This document shows, one piece after another, positions 58,023-64,000 of a stretch of DNA of 64,000 nucleotides. The position numbers and the translations under genes are program-made. The notes beneath the pieces were generated by a model, which made no database searches, was not told where the DNA came from, and saw nothing but the letters and a program-made list of their open reading frames with translations. Source of the DNA: Endozoicomonas sp. G2_2 (GTDB lineage Bacteria > Pseudomonadota > Gammaproteobacteria > Nevskiales > Salinisphaeraceae); contig NZ_JAGHQU010000002.1 in assembly GCF_017744135.1 (NCBI RefSeq), forward strand, positions 248,001-312,000, written 5' to 3'. The first letter of the stretch is position 1, and each line of letters begins with the position of its first letter.

Positions 58023-59900
58023 ATGATTTCAATAGATTCGCACGTCAAGGAGATCGAGCGCGTCGCGGCCGGCGAGCACAGCCTGCGCGACCGGCCGGTG
58101 GTGCAGTCGTGGCTGCGCTGCGTGAACGACTACAAGCTCGACCCTGCCAACGCGCAGGACGCCTACATCGTGCCGAACGCGAAACTGCGCGAGCATCAGG
58201 AGCAGGCCGAGTCGTTGATCCGTATCAGCCGCGCCGGCCTCGCCGCGCTGTTCGACCAGATTGCGGCCGACGATTACGTGTTGCTGCTGTCGGACGCGAG
58301 CGGTGTCGCGGTGGATTATCTCGGCAACCCGCGCCTGGATCGTGAACTGCGCCGTGCCGGGCTGTATCTGGGCGCCGACTGGTCGGAAACGCGCGCGGGT
58401 ACGTCCGCGGTCGGCGCCTGTCTGGTCAGCCGCGAACCGGTGGTGATTCATCAGGACGATCATTTCGATCCGACCCATACGCCGCTGACCTGTACCGCGG
58501 CGCCCATCTTCGACACGCGCGGCGCGCTGGCCGCGGTACTCGATATCTCGCAGCTGAGCTCGCCGAACGCGAAGACGAGTCAGCGCCTGGCGTTGCATTT
58601 GGCCAAGGCAACTGCGCGCCGTATCGAAATGGCGAACCTCGTCGCCCGTACCGGGGACGAATGGGTGCTGCGCCTGTCGCGCACACCGGATTTCCTGGAC
58701 ACCGCGCCCGATGCCGCGATCTCGCTCGACGCCTCGGGCAATATTACCGGGCTGACGTTTGGCGGGCTCGAAGCGCTGGGCCGCTCGATGGGCTTCGGCG
58801 ACGGCAACCCGCAAACTCTGATTGGCCAGCCGATCTCTTCGCTGTTCGATATCGGCATCGACGAGTTGCCGTATTTCATGCGCGGGAATCCGGCTGGCGA
58901 ACGGCTGCTGCACGCCAACGGCGAGCCGCTTCTGTTCGCCAGTGCGATGTCGCCGGCGGATACGCCAAAACCCGCGGTCGCCGTGCCGCGCGGGCCGAAG
59001 ACGGACGCATTCGCGGCGATGAGCCACGGCGATACCGCCATGCGGCTGCTACAAGCGAAGGCGGCCAAGCTGGCAGCCCGGCAAATTCCCATTCTCGTGC
59101 AAGGGGAAACAGGCAGCGGCAAGGAGGTGCTGGCCCGTGCGATCCACGACAGCAGCAACGAGGGCGGGCGCTTCGTCGCCGTCAACTGCGCCGCCATACC
59201 CGAGCATCTGATCGAGTCCGAGTTATTCGGCTACGTGCCCAATGCCTTCACAGGGGCCTCACGCAAAGGCAAAACCGGGCTGATCGAGTCCGCCGCGGGC
59301 GGCACGCTGTTTCTCGACGAGATCGGCGATATGCCGTTGGCATTGCAGACCCGGCTTCTGCGCGTGTTGTCGGAGAACGAGATCGTGCCGGTCGGGGGCC
59401 TGGAGCCGAAAAAAGTCGAGCTGCGGCTCGTTTCAGCCACCCATCGCGACCTGAAAACGCTGGTGGCCGAGGGCGTGTTCCGGGAGGATCTGTATTACCG
59501 CCTGAACGCGGCGACGCTGAGCTTGCCGCCACTGCGCGCACGCGAGGATTTTGATGGGCTTCTCGACCGGCTCATCGACGACCTCGGGCAGCGCTACGGG
59601 CAAAGCTACCGGCTCGACAGCACGGCGCGGCGCCTGCTGCGCGTTTATGCATGGCCGGGCAACCTGCGTGAAATGCAGAACGCGCTGGAGGTGGCCTCGG
59701 CCTTGACCGATGATGGCGTGATTCGTGAGCGCCATCTGCCGGATGCAATCCGCCAACCGATATCGGCCGAGTCTGAACTGCTCGTTCAACTCGAGCAGTG
59801 CAACGGCAACGTATCGGCCTTGGCGCGCCGGCTCGGCGTCGACCGTTCGACCGTCCATCGGCGCCTGAAACGCTGTCGGCAGCAGGCCACGCGCCACTGA
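58023..59900 (+). CDS. Sigma-54-dependent activator, AcoR-like
   Basis: The 625-residue regulator has an N-terminal GAF sensor (about 60-200) with GADWSETRAGTSAVGACLVS, a PAS-like linker, and a AAA+ domain with Walker A QGETGSGKE and Walker B GGTLFLDEIGDM. A Fis-type helix-turn-helix closes it (NVSALARRLGVDRSTVHRRLKR). The loop that contacts sigma-54 normally reads GAFTGA but here is NAFTGA, with Asn407 in place of Gly. GGAGGAG precedes the ATG at 58023. It lies upstream of a -24/-12 promoter with inverted repeats, so it most likely activates the SDR/monooxygenase operon. Confidence 0.93.
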   Translation: MISIDSHVKEIERVAAGEHSLRDRPVVQSWLRCVNDYKLDPANAQDAYIVPNAKLREHQEQAESLIRISRAGLAALFDQIAADDYVLLLSDASGVAVDYLGNPRLDRELRRAGLYLGADWSETRAGTSAVGACLVSREPVVIHQDDHFDPTHTPLTCTAAPIFDTRGALAAVLDISQLSSPNAKTSQRLALHLAKATARRIEMANLVARTGDEWVLRLSRTPDFLDTAPDAAISLDASGNITGLTFGGLEALGRSMGFGDGNPQTLIGQPISSLFDIGIDELPYFMRGNPAGERLLHANGEPLLFASAMSPADTPKPAVAVPRGPKTDAFAAMSHGDTAMRLLQAKAAKLAARQIPILVQGETGSGKEVLARAIHDSSNEGGRFVAVNCAAIPEHLIESELFGYVPNAFTGASRKGKTGLIESAAGGTLFLDEIGDMPLALQTRLLRVLSENEIVPVGGLEPKKVELRLVSATHRDLKTLVAEGVFREDLYYRLNAATLSLPPLRAREDFDGLLDRLIDDLGQRYGQSYRLDSTARRLLRVYAWPGNLREMQNALEVASALTDDGVIRERHLPDAIRQPISAESELLVQLEQCNGNVSALARRLGVDRSTVHRRLKRCRQQATRH

Positions 59901-59909
59901 GTGGATTGT

Positions 59910-59925
59910 TGCCACACCTGTGGCA
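59910..59925. promoter_or_regulatory. Upstream activator dyad 1
   Basis: TGCCACA-CC-TGTGGCA is a perfect 7-bp dyad about 108 bases upstream of the predicted transcription start, where enhancer-binding proteins usually bind. Confidence 0.65.
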
Positions 59926-59928
59926 TCA

Positions 59929-59941
59929 CCTGTTGCACAGG
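59929..59941. promoter_or_regulatory. Upstream activator dyad 2
   Basis: CCTGT-TGC-ACAGG is a second perfect dyad. Its half CCTGTTGCA repeats CCTGTGGCA of dyad 1 at a 12-base offset, which suggests two adjacent binding sites for the sigma-54 activator. Confidence 0.55.
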
Positions 59942-59999
59942 GCCGAACACTCAGGCGGTCGTCGCGTAAAAACTATTTCTAAACAATGCTCTTTAGGAG

Positions 60000-60015
60000 C
60001 GGCACGTGTTTTGCT
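60000..60015 (+). promoter_or_regulatory. Sigma-54 (-24/-12) promoter of the SDR-monooxygenase operon
   Basis: CGGCACGTGTTTTGCT matches TGGCACG-N4-TTGCW in all but the first base. The GG (-24) is at 60001-60002 and the GC (-12) at 60013-60014, with correct spacing. Transcription would start near 60026, about 47 bases before the SDR start. Confidence 0.85.
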
Positions 60016-60072
60016 CTGGCAGCGTCAGACCGTCGATAAAGACGGCGATGTGAATAATCCGGAGGAGAACAC

Positions 60073-60849
60073 ATGCAGCTCGAGAACAGGGTGGCGCTGG
60101 TGACTGGCGGCGGCCGCGGGATCGGCCAGGGTATTGCGCTGGCGCTCGCCGAGGCTGGTGCCGACGTGGCCGTCGCCGATGTCGATGCGACCATCGCCCG
60201 GGAAACGGCAGACAAGGTCGAACAGGCAGGGCGTCGCAGCACGGCAATCACTGTCGATGTGCGAGACCCCGCGTCGGTCGAAGCCATGGTGGCGTCTACG
60301 CAGGCGGCGCTTGGCGATCTCGATATCGCGGTGAACAACGCCGGCGTCATCAGCATCAAGGGTGTCGGCGAACTGAGCGTTGACGACTGGGACCAGATCA
60401 TGGCCGTGAACGCCCGCGGCGTATTTCTCTGCGCCCAGGCCGAACTGGCCGTGATGCGGCCACGCCAATCGGGCCGGATCGTCAACGTCGCGTCGATCGC
60501 CGGCAAGGTCGGCTTTCCCGATCTTTCTCACTATTCCGCGTCCAAATTCGCGGTGATCGGCTTCACCAACGCCATTGCCAAAGAGGTGGCGCCGGAGGGC
60601 ATCACCGTAAACGCGATCTGTCCCGGCATCGTTGGTACCGGCATGTGGCGCGGCGAGGACGGCCTTTCCGGCCGCTGGCGGGAACCTGGCGAAACCGAGG
60701 CGCAGTCCTGGGAGCGCCATCAGAAGACACTGCTGCCCCAGGGCGTGGCGCAAACACCTGAGGATATGGGCCAGTTGGCCGTGTATCTGGCCGGCGCGGA
60801 ACACGTGACCGGACAGGCGATCGCGGTCGACGGCGGCTTTTCGCTCTAG
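60073..60849 (+). CDS. Short-chain dehydrogenase/reductase
   Basis: The 258-residue classical SDR has the NAD(P)-binding motif VTGGGRGIGQGIALA, the NNAG motif in IAVNNAGVISI, and the catalytic Ser/Tyr/Lys in VASIAGK and YSASK. The Asp in VADVDATI after the second strand favours NAD(H). The C-terminus VTGQAIAVDGGFSL is usual. GGAGGAG precedes the ATG. It is the first gene after the sigma-54 promoter and probably acts on an alcohol or ketone intermediate linked to the next gene. Confidence 0.92.
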   Translation: MQLENRVALVTGGGRGIGQGIALALAEAGADVAVADVDATIARETADKVEQAGRRSTAITVDVRDPASVEAMVASTQAALGDLDIAVNNAGVISIKGVGELSVDDWDQIMAVNARGVFLCAQAELAVMRPRQSGRIVNVASIAGKVGFPDLSHYSASKFAVIGFTNAIAKEVAPEGITVNAICPGIVGTGMWRGEDGLSGRWREPGETEAQSWERHQKTLLPQGVAQTPEDMGQLAVYLAGAEHVTGQAIAVDGGFSL

Positions 60850-60920
60850 CCGAAGAACGGATCGTTGGAAGAAGAGGGCGGTACAGCCCCTGTACATAAA
60901 AGCAAGCAAGGAGGAGTTTC

Positions 60921-62723
60921 ATGCTCGACACCACAGCGGCCGCGCAGGCCAACAGCGTGCTCAACCGCCTCGACGAGGCACTCACCCAGGGCGATATTGA
61001 CGCCGCGCTCGAGCTGTTCGCCGGTGAATGCTACTGGCGCGACATGCTCACGTTTACCTGGAACATCACGACAGCCGAAGGCAAGCGCGATATTCGCGAC
61101 ATGCTTTCGAACTGCCTGGACCGCGCCAAGCCCCACGACTGGGCACTCGACGAGCGCGAGACGGCGACCGAGACCGACGGCATCATCGAAGCGTGGATCG
61201 TGTTCGAGACGGCGGTTGCGCGCGGGTCCGGCTTCGTGCGTATCAAGGACGGTCTGATCTGGACATTGCTCACCACGATGGATGAGCTCAAGGGCTACGA
61301 AGAACCGCTCGGCGAGTCGCGCCCGCTGGGCGCCAAACACGGCGATGACCAGGGCAAGCCGACCTGGAAGGAAGAGCGCGAACACGAACTCGCCTCGCTC
61401 GGCGTCGACACGCAGCCGTATGTGCTCATCATCGGTGGCGGGCAGGGCGGCATCGCCCTCGGCGCTCGGCTTCGTCAGCTCGGCGTGCCGGCGCTCATCA
61501 TCGAAAAGAACGAGCGGGCGGGCGACTCCTGGCGCAAACGCTACAAGTCGCTGTGCCTGCACGACCCGGTCTGGTACGACCACCTGCCGTATATCAAATT
61601 CCCGCGCAACTGGCCGGTCTTCGCGCCCAAGGACAAGATCGGCGACTGGCTTGAGATGTATTCGCGCGTGATGGAACTCAACTTCTGGGGCTCGACCGAG
61701 GCGCGCAGGGCCAGTTATGACAAGGCCAGCGGCACCTGGACTGTGGTGGTCGAGCGCGACGGCGAAGAAATCACGCTCAAGCCGCGTCAACTTGTGCTCG
61801 CAACCGGCATGTCGGCCAAACCCAACGTGCCGAACATCGAGGGCCAGGAGGTGTTTGAAGGCGTCCAGCAGCATTCGTCCGAGCACCCCGGGCCGGACGG
61901 CATGCAAGGCAAGAAAGTCGCCGTGATCGGCTCGAACAATTCGTCGCACGACATCTGCGCCGCGCTTGCCGAGGCCGGCGTCGACGTCACTATGATTCAG
62001 CGCTCGTCCACGCATATTTCGCGTTCGGAATCGCTGATGAAGTACGCGCTCGGTCCGTTGTATTCCGAGGAGGCGCTGGCCAACGGCATCACCACCGAAA
62101 AGGCCGATATGCTGTTCGCCTCGATTCCCTACGCGATCCTGGCGGATTTTCAGAAGCCGATATTCGACGAGATACGCAAGGTGGACGCCGACTTCTACGA
62201 CAAGTTGGAAAACGCCGGGTTCATGCTCGACTTCGGCCCCGACGACTCCGGGCTGTTCATGAAGTATCTACGCCGCGCCTCCGGCTACTACATCGATGTC
62301 GGTGCGTCTCAGATGATCATCGACGGCAAGATCAAACTGGAAAGCGGTTCTGAAGTCGCGCGGCTCACCCGGAACAGCGTCCAGCTCGAAGACGGGCGTG
62401 AGATTCCGGCAGATGTCGTCATCTATGCCACGGGCTATGGCTCCATGAACGGCTGGGCCGCGGATCTCATTTCGCAAGAGGTCGCGGACAAGGTCGGCAA
62501 GGTCTGGGGGCTGGGCTCGGACACCCCGAAGGATCCCGGCCCTTGGGAAGGCGAACAGCGCAACATGTGGAAGCCAACACAACAGGAGGCGCTGTGGTTT
62601 CACGGCGGGAATCTCGCGCAATCAAGATTCTACTCCCACTTTCTCGCGTTACAGCTGAAGGCACGCATGGAAGGGTTCGCCACACCAGTCTACGGTCAAC
62701 AGGAAGTGCATCACACCCATTAG
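60921..62723 (+). CDS. Flavin-containing monooxygenase with N-terminal NTF2-like domain
   Basis: The 600-residue protein has an N-terminal SnoaL/NTF2-like domain (about 10-130) and an FAD/NADPH monooxygenase domain. FAD-binding VLIIGGGQGGIALGARL begins near residue 169 and the second nucleotide motif is VAVIGSNNSSHDI near 333. The FMO/Baeyer-Villiger-type fingerprint FEGVQQHSSEH has a final His where many members have Tyr. ATG-GY appears as IYATGYGSMNG. It likely oxygenates a ketone, sulfide or amine; the substrate is unknown. AAGGAGG precedes the ATG. A strong terminator follows. Confidence 0.9.
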   Translation: MLDTTAAAQANSVLNRLDEALTQGDIDAALELFAGECYWRDMLTFTWNITTAEGKRDIRDMLSNCLDRAKPHDWALDERETATETDGIIEAWIVFETAVARGSGFVRIKDGLIWTLLTTMDELKGYEEPLGESRPLGAKHGDDQGKPTWKEEREHELASLGVDTQPYVLIIGGGQGGIALGARLRQLGVPALIIEKNERAGDSWRKRYKSLCLHDPVWYDHLPYIKFPRNWPVFAPKDKIGDWLEMYSRVMELNFWGSTEARRASYDKASGTWTVVVERDGEEITLKPRQLVLATGMSAKPNVPNIEGQEVFEGVQQHSSEHPGPDGMQGKKVAVIGSNNSSHDICAALAEAGVDVTMIQRSSTHISRSESLMKYALGPLYSEEALANGITTEKADMLFASIPYAILADFQKPIFDEIRKVDADFYDKLENAGFMLDFGPDDSGLFMKYLRRASGYYIDVGASQMIIDGKIKLESGSEVARLTRNSVQLEDGREIPADVVIYATGYGSMNGWAADLISQEVADKVGKVWGLGSDTPKDPGPWEGEQRNMWKPTQQEALWFHGGNLAQSRFYSHFLALQLKARMEGFATPVYGQQEVHHTH

Positions 62724-62751
62724 CGGCATCTAGAAATCACTTTAAGTTGAG

Positions 62752-62779
62752 CGGGGGCCATTTGGCCCCCGTTTTTTTA
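62752..62779 (+). terminator. Intrinsic terminator of the SDR-monooxygenase operon
   Basis: CGGGGGCCA (62752-62760) pairs with TGGCCCCCG (63-71 of the same line, 62763-62771), followed by seven T residues (62772-62778). Confidence 0.92.
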
Positions 62780-62952
62780 TGCGCTTTCCGCGCCTGTCTG
62801 GAATTTTCTCTCGCAAGACGAGTCAGACTTGCCCTTGGCCGTCGGTAACGTGATGCGCGCGCCGGGTTAAAGCTTCTGAATGACGGGTTTACGTGTGCCG
62901 TTGTGGCCTGGGGTAAACTCGACACTGTTATTGCGCTAGGGAATGTTCCTGC

Positions 62953-63621
62953 ATGGCCGAATTTTCGGTTATCGAAAAGAGGGCGCGCGAGCGCATGGGC
63001 GGCCGCGACGCACTGGAATCGCGCCTCATCCGCCCTGAGCCGCCTGAATCGCTCGCCATGATCGGTGACGATCGCTACCTTTCCGTCATGAATCGCCGCG
63101 TTTTTCGTGCCGGTTTGACGCACACGCTCGTGGACGCACGATGGCCCGCCTTCGAGGCCGCGTTCGCGGATTTCGATGTTGGATCGGTCGCCGCACTCGA
63201 CGATACGGCGCTGCAACGCCTCGCACGTGACGAAACGCTGATCCGACACCGCAAGAAGATATTCGCCGTTCGGGACAACGCCATCGCGATGCAGGCGATT
63301 ATCGAGGAGTTCGGCAGTTTCGGGTTCTGGCTCGCAGAATGGCCGGAAGACGAAATCGTGGATCTTTGGCAAACCCTGCGTCGCCGCTTCAGCCAACTGG
63401 GCGGCAATTCCGCGCCTGCGTTTTTACGCATGTGCGGCAAGGACACCTTTTTGCTGACCGACTGGGTTCTGAGCGCGCTCGCATACTGGGGCGCCCACGA
63501 AGGGCGTGCCACGAGCAAGACGGCACTCGCCGCCATTCAGCAGGCCTTCAACGACTGGCAGCGAGCATGTGATCGACCGCTGTGCCAGATCAGCCAGATT
63601 CTCGCTTTTTCAATAGATTAG
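62953..63621 (+). CDS. DNA-3-methyladenine glycosylase I-like protein
   Basis: The 222-residue protein resembles Tag-type glycosylases: YLSVMNRRVFRAGLTHTLVDARWPAFEAAFADFD and RHRKKIFAVRDNAIAMQAI follow the family pattern of FxAGLSW...KxPAF and NxxKIxAxxxNA. The zinc-binding Cys/His set of E. coli Tag is not present, so it belongs to a more distant branch. Whether it cuts 3-methyladenine is unproven. The ATG lies after TAGGGAATG, with a weak ribosome binding site. The 229-base gap upstream holds the terminator listed separately. Confidence 0.75.
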   Translation: MAEFSVIEKRARERMGGRDALESRLIRPEPPESLAMIGDDRYLSVMNRRVFRAGLTHTLVDARWPAFEAAFADFDVGSVAALDDTALQRLARDETLIRHRKKIFAVRDNAIAMQAIIEEFGSFGFWLAEWPEDEIVDLWQTLRRRFSQLGGNSAPAFLRMCGKDTFLLTDWVLSALAYWGAHEGRATSKTALAAIQQAFNDWQRACDRPLCQISQILAFSID

Positions 63622-63633
63622 ATAAGAGTCTTG

Positions 63634-64000
63634 ATGCAACTACGAAACAAATGTCGCAAGCTGTTTCTTCTCGCCGCCATGCTTGGGCTGGCACTCGCGG
63701 TCGCAGGATGCGGCGCAGAGAAGGACCAGCAGATCACACTCGCCGGCAAGCTCACGTATCCCGGCGACACCAAAGTGCCGCCCGAGTCCGGCGCCCGCAT
63801 CAGCATGGTCGAGCAGGGTACGGCCGGCGGTGACAAGCGCATCGTCGCGGAACGCTCTCTTCATAATATCGGTCAGAAACCCATTGATTTCGATATCGTT
63901 GTCGACCGCGGCCTGATCAATGCCGAGGGTCGTTACGCGCTGCGTGCCGAGATTCTGGATAACCAGGGCGACACACGGTGGACAACGAAGCAGCCTGTAA
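63634..64000 (+). CDS. ybaY: YbaY/YscW-like lipoprotein, partial
   Basis: Only the first 122 codons are in the window. The protein has a lipobox VAGC near residue 27 and a mature part with ITLAGKLTYPGDTKVPPESGARISMVE and RYALRAEI, the pattern of the YbaY/YscW small lipoprotein domain, which lacks a firm function outside type III secretion pilotins. It starts 12 bases after the previous gene ends, so both may share a transcript. The C-terminus is beyond the window. Confidence 0.8.
   Translation, partial: MQLRNKCRKLFLLAAMLGLALAVAGCGAEKDQQITLAGKLTYPGDTKVPPESGARISMVEQGTAGGDKRIVAERSLHNIGQKPIDFDIVVDRGLINAEGRYALRAEILDNQGDTRWTTKQPV

Noticed and set aside
59921-59936. TGGCAT...TTGC as a sigma-54 promoter
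   Set aside because: The spacing between GG and GC is 11 instead of 10 bases, and it overlaps the dyads. The site at 60000 has correct spacing.

Overview
The window is GC-rich proteobacterial chromosome with densely packed genes, small overlaps and purine-rich ribosome binding sites. The mix of a XoxF-type methanol dehydrogenase, a red-type (form IC) RuBisCO operon, PaoABC-type aldehyde oxidoreductase, HrpA, FadH and YbaY suggests a halophilic or marine gammaproteobacterium. Salinisphaera or a relative is my best guess, but that is inference and was not tested.

Layout. Positions 1-7122 (minus strand) hold a lanthanide-type methanol dehydrogenase module: xoxF, its cytochrome c, a metallo-beta-lactamase-fold hydrolase, a SoxYZ-like carrier and a truncated XoxJ-like binding protein. 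A small cysteine-containing secreted protein and an orphan OmpR-type regulator lie upstream. Positions 7228-13064 (minus) hold a Tat-exported molybdenum aldehyde oxidoreductase (PaoABC type) with its XdhC-like chaperone and a molybdopterin nucleotidyltransferase. Positions 13286-21412 form a Calvin-cycle locus: cbbL-cbbS-cbbX, divergent cbbR, then phosphoribulokinase, aldolase and transketolase. With XoxF and PaoABC nearby, oxidation of C1 compounds or aldehydes in the periplasm coupled to CO2 fixation is a reasonable inference.

Positions 21641-37061 are the most unusual part. A native czc metal-efflux operon survives only as an intact czcI, the first ~54 codons of czcC and the last ~110 codons of czcA. 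The middle has been replaced by about 13.5 kb of visibly more AT-rich DNA. This segment carries a methyltransferase, a complete second czcI-czcC-czcB-czcA operon, an EptA-type phosphoethanolamine transferase, NhaA, a PII-like protein, a CDF metal exporter, a Sel1-repeat protein and an IS3-type transposase remnant.

Positions 37071-46035 are mostly housekeeping: META lipoprotein, MATE exporter, two related small secreted proteins, a PD-(D/E)xK-like protein, a DedA-type membrane protein, an SRPBCC protein, a lemA-TPM-TPM operon and purE-purK. Positions 46125-55717 hold a beta-helix/diheme cytochrome fusion lipoprotein with a LuxR-type regulator, AmiD, a thioesterase and HrpA. Positions 55832-62779 hold fadH, a sigma-54 activator, and a short-chain dehydrogenase plus flavin monooxygenase operon preceded by a clear -24/-12 promoter and inverted-repeat activator sites. 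The window ends with a Tag-like glycosylase and a truncated YbaY-like lipoprotein. No tRNA, rRNA or CRISPR array was seen.
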